In this document: one piece after another, positions 1 to 7,041 of the stretch
How positions within the stretch are numbered: the stretch's first letter is position 1
How the letters are laid out: each line of letters opens with the position of its first letter
The notes under the pieces: model-generated
Seen by the model: the letters and a program-made list of their open reading frames with translations, nothing else
Told to the model about the DNA's origin: nothing
Database searches by the model: none
Position numbers and translations under genes: made by a program
NCBI GenBank assembly: GCA_028696755.1
Contig: JAQVGK010000052.1
Span: 1 to 11,786, forward strand
DNA length: 11,786 nt
Reading direction: 5' to 3'
Source: Bacteroidales bacterium
Lineage (GTDB): Bacteria; Bacteroidota; Bacteroidia; Bacteroidales; ML635J-15

Positions 1-634
1 TATCAAGAGCTTTAATCTCATCAGCGGTGAGCGGACTGTAGTTTTCCCACACAATTTTGTGATTTTTGTAAGCAAAAGTATGCTCGGTATAAAGCTGCAA
101 TTCGTTAATTTTCCATGATGCGAGCATATCAATTAACTTATACAAACTTTCCATTGTGGGAACTTTATTACGACTTACATCCAGCATAAAACCACGACGT
201 TCGAAATCGGGATAATCCTTTATGCGAATGCAAGGCAAAGGCACATTTTCGGTGATTGCATACGACACGAGCTGAAGAACAGTTTGCTTCGCATAATAAA
301 GTGCCGCTTCGTTTTGACCAATAATTGTAATTGATTCTTTGCCAATTTCTAATAGATAAGCCTGCGATTGTGGGATGTCGGCATCAATTCCAATTTTTAT
401 CGAACTAATGCCATACATCATGCTAATCAGCTTAAGCTCCCCAGTAAGATTGAGACGGCTCAAAGTTGTAAGCAGCGTTTGCATTTTATCTGGTTTTGCT
501 ATACTAACTGCATCAGCATCATCGCTGTACGTTGCCTTAATTTCTTTTGGAAAAGGTATCAAATATTTTTCATAATTCGACGCAAAAGTTGCAGTTGCAA
601 CAAATATCAATGCTAGGCTTAAGATATTTCTCAT
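1..634 (-). CDS. Beta-N-acetylhexosaminidase, GH20 family (N-terminal part, cut by window edge)
   Basis: Reading the minus strand from the ATG at 634 gives 211 open codons that run off the left edge. Residues 1-19 are a signal peptide (MRNILSLALIFVATATFAS), so the enzyme is exported. Residues about 20-140 look like the GH20 N-terminal alpha/beta domain, with a YYAKQTVLQL helix near 113-122. The catalytic TIM barrel starts near 141: RRGFMLDVSRNKVPT (146-160) and ELQLYTEHTFAY (178-189) are highly typical of GH20 hexosaminidases. Enzymes of this family remove terminal GlcNAc or GalNAc from glycans, chitin fragments or peptidoglycan pieces by substrate-assisted catalysis. The catalytic Asp-Glu pair lies beyond the window and cannot be checked. 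There is a 111-base gap to the upstream ATPase gene. The upstream AAAAGAG is A-rich rather than a clear Shine-Dalgarno. Family call is firm; substrate is inference. Confidence 0.93.
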   Translation of the reverse strand, partial: MRNILSLALIFVATATFASNYEKYLIPFPKEIKATYSDDADAVSIAKPDKMQTLLTTLSRLNLTGELKLISMMYGISSIKIGIDADIPQSQAYLLEIGKESITIIGQNEAALYYAKQTVLQLVSYAITENVPLPCIRIKDYPDFERRGFMLDVSRNKVPTMESLYKLIDMLASWKINELQLYTEHTFAYKNHKIVWENYSPLTADEIKALD

Positions 635-745
635 TTCTCTTTTGTTTATTTTGGGTAAAAATAGCAAAAAGTTTTGGGAGAGGAATCTACGACAAGTAGA
701 AAAAGAATTTTCAATTTATCATTTAAAGATAATATATCATAAGCA

Positions 746-1939
746 CTAGGCATTGTCGAGAAACCTTCTTATGTGCAAATGCTTTATTCCTTTAAAATCT
801 TGGGCAAAATCATCTGCTGACACAACAATTTTTTCATAGTTATCTTCAATCTTTAGCAGATTACCAAATTCTCTTTCTCTAACACTCTCATTTGGCAATT
901 GGTAGGCAACCTGAATATATTTAACCTTATCGCCTTTTTGTGCAACAAAATCAATCTCTCTATCAGAGTGCTTCCCAATAAAAACATCATAATTTTCGTA
1001 AATCAACTGATTATACACAAGATTCTCAAATATACTCCCAATTTGACTTCCATTAAAAGGGATGATAGAATGTTTTAGTCCCAAATCTGCAAAAAAGTAC
1101 TTATCATTTATCTCAAATCTTTTCTTCCCAACAATATCCACGCGTTGCACTTTACTAATGAAAAAGGAATTTTCCAAATATTTTAAATAATTCATCACTG
1201 TGTTTACCGATAGGCTAATACGCTGAGCTTTTAGAAAATCTCTGATTCTTTTAGAGGACAAGTAACATCCAATATTGTCAGATAAATATTCAACCAAACG
1301 ATCTAAAAAATCAATATCCCTAATACTATATCTAGAGACTACATCCTTTAAGATGATTGTACTGTAAACACTTTTTAAATAGTTGTAAATAATTTCATCG
1401 TCAAACGAAAGATTGTTTAGATAAGGCAGCCCGCCATACTTAATATAATTAGTCAACGAATCATTTGTGTTTTCTAAATTATGAAACTGCAAAAACTCGC
1501 TATACGACAAACTACCTACATGAAATTCTATATATCTTCCCGATAAATATGTGGCCAGATCTCCAGACAACATTTTTGCATTACTGCCCGTACAATACAA
1601 GTCAATTCCTTCGGCTAGCAACTGCCTTAGAGCTGTCTCAAATCCTAAAACATCCTGAATTTCATCAATAAAAACATGATTCTGTTGAGTAATCGACAAT
1701 CTTGATTTTACATATTGGTACAAATCCTCAGAATTAATAACATCCTTAAATTCATTTAGCTCTTTATTGATGTATATAATATTTGCAGATTTATTATCAC
1801 GCAAAATAAGTTCAGCAATTTGCTTAAGAAGTACTGTTTTTCCAACCCTACGCTGACCAGTCAGTACTTTAATAACATCCAAGCCAATATAAGGCTTTAT
1901 CCGATCTAGGTATGTTTCGCGAACAAATTCTTTCTTCAT
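746..1939 (-). CDS. AAA ATPase with C-terminal DUF4143 domain
   Basis: A 397-residue cytoplasmic protein with no signal peptide. The N-terminal ATPase has Walker A GQRRVGKT (28-35), Walker B HVFIDEIQD (88-96), a sensor-like TGSN (117-120) and the SGR (133-135) typical of this family, followed by GGLP (169-172). DUF4143 begins near 195 (IILKDVVSRY). It contains a winged-helix-like stretch (about 225-270) and a C-terminal fold related to PD-(D/E)XK nucleases, with FENLVYNQL at 304-312 and EIDFV at 328-332. The strand that would carry E-x-K reads Q343-V344-A345, so nuclease activity is doubtful. Full length for the family. These proteins are common and multi-copy in Bacteroidota and archaea, and their role is not established. 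It stands alone, with gaps on both sides and its own promoter region with repeated sites. Family is firm; function is unknown. Confidence 0.92.
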   Translation of the reverse strand: MKKEFVRETYLDRIKPYIGLDVIKVLTGQRRVGKTVLLKQIAELILRDNKSANIIYINKELNEFKDVINSEDLYQYVKSRLSITQQNHVFIDEIQDVLGFETALRQLLAEGIDLYCTGSNAKMLSGDLATYLSGRYIEFHVGSLSYSEFLQFHNLENTNDSLTNYIKYGGLPYLNNLSFDDEIIYNYLKSVYSTIILKDVVSRYSIRDIDFLDRLVEYLSDNIGCYLSSKRIRDFLKAQRISLSVNTVMNYLKYLENSFFISKVQRVDIVGKKRFEINDKYFFADLGLKHSIIPFNGSQIGSIFENLVYNQLIYENYDVFIGKHSDREIDFVAQKGDKVKYIQVAYQLPNESVREREFGNLLKIEDNYEKIVVSADDFAQDFKGIKHLHIRRFLDNA

Positions 1940-1954
1940 AATGAAATATTTTTA

Positions 1955-1962
1955 CAAATATA
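1955..1962 (-). promoter_or_regulatory. Candidate Bacteroidota -7 box for the ATPase gene
   Basis: The minus strand reads TATATTTG, an exact match to the Bacteroidota -7 consensus TAnnTTTG, 15 bases upstream of the ATG at 1939. The predicted transcript start, about 6-7 bases downstream, would leave a leader of under 10 bases. No convincing TTTG -33 element is visible at the usual distance, so the call rests on the -7 box and position only. Confidence 0.45.
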
Positions 1963-1969
1963 ACACTTA

Positions 1970-2019
1970 TTTTCATTATACTGAAATCTTTTTGATTTTT
2001 TTTCAATGTTTTCATTATA
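1970..2019 (-). repeat. Two direct copies of TATAATGAAAA upstream of the ATPase gene
   Basis: The minus strand contains the 11-base word TATAATGAAAA at 2019-2009 and again at 1980-1970, with 39 bases from one copy to the next. A related copy in the opposite orientation, CATAATGAAAT on the plus strand at 1937-1947, covers the start codon and forms the near-palindrome TTCATAATGAA (1935-1945). The three copies bracket the candidate -7 box. They could be protein-binding sites or alternative promoter elements, since the word contains TATAAT. The region is AT-rich, so chance is possible. Confidence 0.5.
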
Positions 2020-2084
2020 AAAAACACAAATACTAATTGCATTTATTGATTCAAATAAATAATTCGATCAATAAGCATATAAAA

Positions 2085-2127
2085 AAAAGTTGACTAACAA
2101 CTATTGTGTAGCTGTTAGTCAACTTTT
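2085..2127 (-). terminator. Rho-independent terminator after the large T9SS protein gene
   Basis: A perfect 15-base inverted repeat (arms 2085-2099 and 2113-2127, AAAAGTTGACTAACA and its complement) encloses a 13-base loop that can add three more pairs (CTA/TAG). On the minus strand the stem runs into eight T residues (the A tract at 2081-2088), giving a standard intrinsic terminator 19 bases past the stop codon at 2146. The stem is long rather than GC-rich. On the plus strand it is followed by only four T residues, so it should act mainly for the minus-strand gene. Confidence 0.9.
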
Positions 2128-2145
2128 GTATGAATTTACGTTTTT

Positions 2146-4836
2146 CTACCTTTTAATAACTTTTCTTACACATCTTTCGTTTTCAGTTTCGATGCTGATA
2201 AGATAAATTCCATTTGGCAGATTACTCATGTCAATATCAGTGGTTTTTCCGTAAGATTTTACAATTTTTCTATCGATGCTATACACATTAACGTCAACAA
2301 TTTTTGTTGCTTCGACATGTAAAATTCCATTTGTTGGATTTGGATAAAGTTGGATTTCGGACGCTGTATTCGGATTATTCACATCTTGCAGCAATTCAGG
2401 ATTATAATTTGAAGGAATTGTTCCGGCATTATACCAACTAATCAATGAATCAAGCATAGGTCCATAATTAAATACAGATTTTTCATCTGACGCAAAAGGA
2501 TTTTGAATATGCCCAAACAAAATATCGACTTCGACACTTTGCTGAGAATCCAGATTAAATGGACCCATACTGCCAACGCCACGTCTATCTCCAGGAGCAT
2601 TATCAGCAGTCTCTTCTGACCAATCAACCTGTGGAACGCCCCCCTGTCCTAATCCCAGAGGATCTGTTGTTGGGCTGCCAGGAAACATGTAGCTTGTTGG
2701 AACGTCAGGATTTCCGCCACCAGAAACGTGTCCTGTACCTCCATAACATAGTGGAGAATTATCTTTCCAATAGCCTCGTAAATAATTGTAATATTCTTGT
2801 GCTGTATGCGGATCGTTCAGAGCTGGATTAGAACCATTATTAAAATAAACAAATTTACTTAGTTTTATTGAATCATTATCTGGGTGTGAGTATGGTCCGT
2901 CGAGAATAGTAACTGTTTGAATTGGAGGAAAATCACCATAGCCAAGAGTTCCACTATAATCCTGGTCGAAATCATCTCCGTTATAAGCATAAAATGAACT
3001 TCGAGCCACATCACAACCTATATAATCGTCAACTGCTCCACCGAGATCAACATCAGTCCAAACTCCAACAAAAACCGAATCGTAATCATTTACCGACCTG
3101 TTTGAAATTTTCACATTAAGAAAACTCTGGTAGTTAATCAAATCTTCAATTTCATCCGCGGGATTTTCGAAGCTATAAGAATACAAAGTGTATTGCATTT
3201 CGACTCCCATTGGGATTCCATCAGTAGAGTTGTGAGGTGCAATCACATCATTAGTAATCCACCACAACATCTGGTCTCCACGTAGTTCAGGATAATCACC
3301 TTGGTATGGTTCGTATATTCCATCTGCATCGGCATCATAAAATGGAGCCAAAATTTCTGGATACCCTTCTGGTCCGTTGCCTGGCCAGCTATACAAATCG
3401 GGACTTACATAATAATCAGTACCATTTTCAATATTTGAAATATGCGCAAGAATGTCGCTTTTGTCGATCTTCCATATCTTGTTAAAATCAATTGACGTAG
3501 CTGTATCGCAAGTACCAGACCCAATTGTTAAAGGCCCTGTTAAAAAATCGTACGAATATGTTGACAGAGGATCGCTATTACCCTGATTAAATCTCTCTGC
3601 CGACATGTGTAATTGATTAGTCTCTGTATTATATCCCCCAATCCAAAGAGATGCTGCAAACAAAGAATGTGTTCCGCTACCTGCTGGAACTTCATAACAT
3701 GCTTTTCCCTGACCATCCCAGAAAAAAGTACCATAACTTTTAGCACCCGCTTTAACTTGATTTCGGTCGAGATATTTAAAATTATCATCGGTGTAACCAG
3801 CCATAAAGTTAAGATAATTATCTAAGTGGAAAGAATACAATTGATTAAAGCCTAATCCTGAAAAATAAATTCGGTTGTCGGCATTAAGAATGACAGAGTT
3901 AAACCCTGGATTAAGCAAGATATCTAAAAATTTATATATTGTAGGGGTATTATTTTCTATCACACAAATCTCTGCAAAATTATTGGCTCTACTAGTCATT
4001 AATACTCGACCACCGCCTCCATTTTCAATAAACGCCGACGAATAGTTAAATCTGCTATCATAACACGAAGACTCGGAAATTGGAATTGTACTTGCTTCTT
4101 CGATATCATAAATAAAAATGCAATCAGAGCCAAATTCAAGTGAGTACCAAATTTTATCATCAACTATTATAAAAGTCTCAATTCTCCGAGGCAAATCATT
4201 AATAACTGGCTCAATAATTTTTGAGACTTGAGATCCATCATATTTATAAATACCATAGGTAAATTTGCTATTCCAGTAAATATTTCCATCAGAATCCGAA
4301 TCTATTTCGACTCTATAATTGTTACTATTTATGATTTTTTCGAAAAGAACTTGTTGAATCTCATTTGTCGCTAAATTTATAATCATCAACTCATTAATCG
4401 AATCTTCGACCTGACTTCCACTAATAGCATAAAGATTACCATTTTTTATTAATGCTGCATAAATAACCTTGCCCGACGTACCTTCAACAGTCTGCCAGAT
4501 TGGGTCCGACACGGCAGTATTAGTGCGATATAAACCTCCTTGTGTTGCAGCATATAAAACATTATCGTAAAAATATAGGTCATTTATAGTATCAGAGCCC
4601 AAGCCAGAATTGTCTGAAGTAAAATGAGTAAAACTTTCTCCATTGTATTTAGCAACACCTTGCTGGTAATACCCAATCCATAAATTATCTTCGCCATCCA
4701 AGCAAATATCTCGATGATAAAAGCCTGTACCTGTACCAAGAATACTATCGCCAATTACAACAGGCATAGATTGAGAATAACAAAAAGAGGAAATCATTAA
4801 GGCAATGATTACCGAAATCAGTCTAAAAGTTTTCAT
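2146..4836 (-). CDS. Large secreted protein with N-terminal propeller-like repeats and C-terminal T9SS type A sorting domain
   Basis: This 896-residue protein starts with a signal peptide (about 1-21, ending FCYSQ). Residues about 45-330 show propeller-like blades: LWIG with VAKYNGESFTHF (52-71) and LYAATQGGLYRT (94-105) resemble the repeats of two-component-regulator-type propellers. From about 345 comes a conserved Bacteroidota surface-protein region with W and GG motifs (SLWIGGYN) and an acidic D-x-D-x-D-G motif at 501-506, a likely calcium loop. The C-terminus (about 826-896) has LYPNPTNG at 830-837, NLPNGIYLI, and a basic end RKVIKR, the T9SS type A signal. It should therefore cross the outer membrane through T9SS and be attached to or released from the surface. 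No catalytic motif was recognised, so an adhesive, binding or structural role is only a guess. It is its own transcription unit, closed by the terminator at 2085-2127. Confidence 0.92.
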   Translation of the reverse strand: MKTFRLISVIIALMISSFCYSQSMPVVIGDSILGTGTGFYHRDICLDGEDNLWIGYYQQGVAKYNGESFTHFTSDNSGLGSDTINDLYFYDNVLYAATQGGLYRTNTAVSDPIWQTVEGTSGKVIYAALIKNGNLYAISGSQVEDSINELMIINLATNEIQQVLFEKIINSNNYRVEIDSDSDGNIYWNSKFTYGIYKYDGSQVSKIIEPVINDLPRRIETFIIVDDKIWYSLEFGSDCIFIYDIEEASTIPISESSCYDSRFNYSSAFIENGGGGRVLMTSRANNFAEICVIENNTPTIYKFLDILLNPGFNSVILNADNRIYFSGLGFNQLYSFHLDNYLNFMAGYTDDNFKYLDRNQVKAGAKSYGTFFWDGQGKACYEVPAGSGTHSLFAASLWIGGYNTETNQLHMSAERFNQGNSDPLSTYSYDFLTGPLTIGSGTCDTATSIDFNKIWKIDKSDILAHISNIENGTDYYVSPDLYSWPGNGPEGYPEILAPFYDADADGIYEPYQGDYPELRGDQMLWWITNDVIAPHNSTDGIPMGVEMQYTLYSYSFENPADEIEDLINYQSFLNVKISNRSVNDYDSVFVGVWTDVDLGGAVDDYIGCDVARSSFYAYNGDDFDQDYSGTLGYGDFPPIQTVTILDGPYSHPDNDSIKLSKFVYFNNGSNPALNDPHTAQEYYNYLRGYWKDNSPLCYGGTGHVSGGGNPDVPTSYMFPGSPTTDPLGLGQGGVPQVDWSEETADNAPGDRRGVGSMGPFNLDSQQSVEVDILFGHIQNPFASDEKSVFNYGPMLDSLISWYNAGTIPSNYNPELLQDVNNPNTASEIQLYPNPTNGILHVEATKIVDVNVYSIDRKIVKSYGKTTDIDMSNLPNGIYLISIETENERCVRKVIKR

Positions 4837-4995
4837 AAGGCATAAAAATTAAAAATGTATTAAGAACTCTGCTATGTGTTTAAATGCTGAAATAATCTCA
4901 AATACAAAATTTATTATTGAATATTAAGCAAGTGAAACTATTTAGATGCTAATATACATAAAATATTATTAAAAACAAATTTTTATCGACATTTC

Positions 4996-5017
4996 TTAAA
5001 AAAATGTTAAAAAAATG
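4996..5017. repeat. Tandem pair of 11-base units in the divergent gap
   Basis: TTAAAAAAATG occurs twice head to tail with no mismatch, in the 273-base gap between the divergent genes starting at 4836 and 5110. It lies about 80 bases upstream of the plus-strand promoter box. It may be an A-tract bend or UP-like element, or simple slippage in AT-rich DNA. The rest of the gap (4837-5109) has no ORF or hairpin that I could support. Confidence 0.6.
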
Positions 5018-5077
5018 TAGCTGTCCGTATTTTACAATAAAATTTCCCCCACTTTTCGGCATTATCTATTTTTTTTG

Positions 5078-5085
5078 TATTTTTG
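5078..5085 (+). promoter_or_regulatory. Candidate Bacteroidota -7 box for the Q/Y/P-rich membrane protein gene
   Basis: TATTTTTG matches TAnnTTTG exactly and ends 24 bases before the ATG at 5110, which predicts a leader of about 18 bases. No clear TTTG is seen at the -33 distance. The leader is A-rich without a Shine-Dalgarno, as is usual in Bacteroidota. Confidence 0.5.
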
Positions 5086-5109
5086 AAAATCGAACCAAAA
5101 ATATAAACT

Positions 5110-5643
5110 ATGGAAGATTTTAATTTGCCGGATCCACAGAATGAAAGAAGAGCAGCTCAGCCTGCAAGTAACGAACCAGTTATGCCAAGTACTCCGCCAG
5201 TACCGCCGTTGAATCCACAGCAGTATCAGCAACCTGTTGCTCCGCCAACACCTCAATATCAGCAGCCGGTTAATCCTCAACAATACCAGCAGCAACAACA
5301 ATATCAGCAAGCTCCACCAACTTACCAGCAACAACCACAGTATCAGCAGCCACAGACTTCGCAGCAAATGACTTATAATCAGCAGGTTGCATATCAGAAA
5401 AAGAATAATCTTTACCCACCAATGAAAATGGGTGAATGGATGCTAACAATGTTTTTAGCCGGAATTCCTCTCGTGGGTTTTATTTTAATGCTTGTTTGGG
5501 CATTTGGTTCTGACACCAACCCAAGTAAATCGGCATGGGCAAAAGCAGCATTGCTTTGGGGTGTGATTATAACTGTGATATACGTAATTTTCTACGCCAT
5601 ATTCTTTGTTGTAATGGGAATGGCTGGAGGACTAAACTTTTGA
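5110..5643 (+). CDS. Gln/Tyr/Pro-rich membrane protein with two C-terminal helices
   Basis: A 177-residue protein with two clearly different halves. Residues about 1-96 are low-complexity, rich in Q, P and Y, with QYQQ or closely related QQYQQ and YQQQ units repeated from 37 to about 82. This part has an acidic start (MEDFNLPDP) and no signal peptide. Residues 103-177 are a compact membrane domain: PPMKMGEWMLTMFLAGIPL leads into helix 1 (about 111-132), then WAFGSDTNPSKSAWAKAAL (130-148) and helix 2 (about 147-171). The W-A-F-G, N-P-S-K and W-A-K-A motifs occur in small bacterial membrane proteins of unknown function, often behind disordered or zinc-ribbon N-termini. The disordered tail is probably cytoplasmic. 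It is the only plus-strand gene, with its own promoter, and its stop lies 5 bases from the stop of the facing aminotransferase gene. Reading frame is firm; role unknown. Confidence 0.9.
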   Translation: MEDFNLPDPQNERRAAQPASNEPVMPSTPPVPPLNPQQYQQPVAPPTPQYQQPVNPQQYQQQQQYQQAPPTYQQQPQYQQPQTSQQMTYNQQVAYQKKNNLYPPMKMGEWMLTMFLAGIPLVGFILMLVWAFGSDTNPSKSAWAKAALLWGVIITVIYVIFYAIFFVVMGMAGGLNF

Positions 5644-5648
5644 TTTAT

Positions 5649-6965
5649 CTAAAGCTTAGCAATTAGTCTATCTAGTTTTTCTACTAGTAAATCTGTGTCT
5701 TCGTTTGTCATATCGAGTGGCGGACGAAGCCTTATGTTGTCTTTGCCTGCTCCTAAAAGAAGTAAATCCTCTTGTTCGAGAGCCATATCAACAAGTTTTG
5801 ATTTATCTCCAGGTTTTATAAGAGTAAAGCCCTGATACAATCCCAGACCTCGAACATTTGAAACTTTATCAGAATGTTTGCTCTGCAAATCTTTAAGCTT
5901 AGAAATTAAGTACTCCGATTTTTTCTGAACTGCAGAAATTAAATTCTCGTCAATTACAATCTTCCATTCCTGAACAAATCGTACCATATCGGAAAGAGTT
6001 CCACCCCAAGTTGAGTCGAGAACTCCAAAATCTTCCATTGGCTTTTTCATATAAACTACCCCATTTGCAAGTTTCTTGGCCGAAGCAACTGCATCGGGAG
6101 GATGAGGAATATCAAAAAGGTCGATGCAAAACACCTCGCCAGTTTGGCCGCCAGCTGTTTGCACCTCATCAAGTCCCCAAAAGATTTCGTATTTTTGACA
6201 TAATTTGCTTAGCTCGGTATAAAATTCGGGTAAAGCAATACGATGTCCGCCAGCGCCCTGAATAGGTTCCAAAATAAGTCCAGCAATCTCATCATTATAT
6301 GTTTTCATTATGTACTCGAGATTCGACAGAGTGGAATTCATTACAGCAAGATTTTCGTCATAACTTTTATCGTTATCAACTGCAGGAAAAGGAATTCTAA
6401 AATTACCCGGAACAATACCCTGAAAGTCTTTGGTAAGAACAGGATCATGATCTAAAACTGTAACATTTAGTGCAAAAATTGTTCGCCCATGAAATGCCTG
6501 ATCAAAATAGATAAAGCGTTTTTTTGTTACAGACTTTCCCTTCTTTTCCATTTTGTGCTGAAAAAGATTTATGAAATACTTCATCATATTTTCCACAGCT
6601 TCGGCTCCCGAATTAACGCTGTAAACCTCAGGATCTTCGTTACGCATACATTTTGGTGTTATACTATGCAATAAGCGATAATAATCCAAACACTCAGTTG
6701 TAAGGTAATCTGGATTTGCCAATTTGGTATTAGCAGCATAAGTTAGCGTCTCAATATAATCTGGCTCAAACATTCGCGGATGATTATACCCGATAAGTTT
6801 AGATCCATAAAGGCCTGTCCAATCGAAAAGCCTGTCACCATCAACAGTTTCGAGCCACATTCCTAGGCATTTTTTCAAGTTTATTACAAATGGATGTGGT
6901 TCAACAATTACGTAATTGTTTAGCTCTTTTATCAATGAAGCACTTTTAGGTTTTGGAAAATTCAT
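5649..6965 (-). CDS. lat: Class III PLP-dependent aminotransferase, probable L-lysine 6-transaminase
   Basis: I start this at the ATG at 6965 (438 residues, MNFPKPKS). The frame extends to a TTG at 6983, but that adds only six A-rich codons. Fold-type I landmarks, numbered from this ATG: SGAEAVE 119-125, FHGRT 158-162, EPIQGAGG 233-240, LDEVQTAGGQTG 265-276 with Asp266 to hold the pyridine nitrogen, the PLP lysine in SAKK (Lys297 or Lys298), STWGG 318-322 and RLRPP 412-416. STWGG-x-L-x-DMVR is typical of L-lysine 6-transaminases, which move the epsilon-amino group of lysine to 2-oxoglutarate. The product, 2-aminoadipate 6-semialdehyde, cyclises to piperideine-6-carboxylate and is usually oxidised to 2-aminoadipate. 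No partner aldehyde dehydrogenase gene lies nearby, so the substrate is not confirmed by context; related GABA-type transaminases are the main alternative. Cytoplasmic. There is a 76-base gap to the upstream WG-repeat gene. Confidence 0.8.
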   Translation of the reverse strand: MNFPKPKSASLIKELNNYVIVEPHPFVINLKKCLGMWLETVDGDRLFDWTGLYGSKLIGYNHPRMFEPDYIETLTYAANTKLANPDYLTTECLDYYRLLHSITPKCMRNEDPEVYSVNSGAEAVENMMKYFINLFQHKMEKKGKSVTKKRFIYFDQAFHGRTIFALNVTVLDHDPVLTKDFQGIVPGNFRIPFPAVDNDKSYDENLAVMNSTLSNLEYIMKTYNDEIAGLILEPIQGAGGHRIALPEFYTELSKLCQKYEIFWGLDEVQTAGGQTGEVFCIDLFDIPHPPDAVASAKKLANGVVYMKKPMEDFGVLDSTWGGTLSDMVRFVQEWKIVIDENLISAVQKKSEYLISKLKDLQSKHSDKVSNVRGLGLYQGFTLIKPGDKSKLVDMALEQEDLLLLGAGKDNIRLRPPLDMTNEDTDLLVEKLDRLIAKL

Positions 6966-7041
6966 ATTTGTATTTTTTTGCAATTATCGTTGTTTGAAAC
7001 AGAAACTTAGTTTAAATGTTTTGCTAAAAAATTCACTTGAA

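Noticed and set aside
368..616. Two overlapping plus-strand frames of 66-82 codons
   Set aside because: They lie opposite the GH20 gene, whose minus-strand translation matches its family closely. These frames have no recognisable protein features.
705..745. AT-rich hairpin TTATC/GATAA downstream of the ATPase gene as a terminator
   Set aside because: The stem has only five A/T-rich pairs and no T-run follows at the right distance.
5062..5367. Minus-strand frame of 101 codons rich in Leu and Trp
   Set aside because: It is the complement of the CAG/CAA-rich coding tail of the plus-strand gene at 5110. The Leu/Trp composition follows from reading Gln-Tyr-Gln codons backwards.
6966..6983. TTG at 6983 as start of the aminotransferase
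   Set aside because: It adds only six A-rich codons before a good ATG at 6965, and homology-like sequence starts after that ATG.
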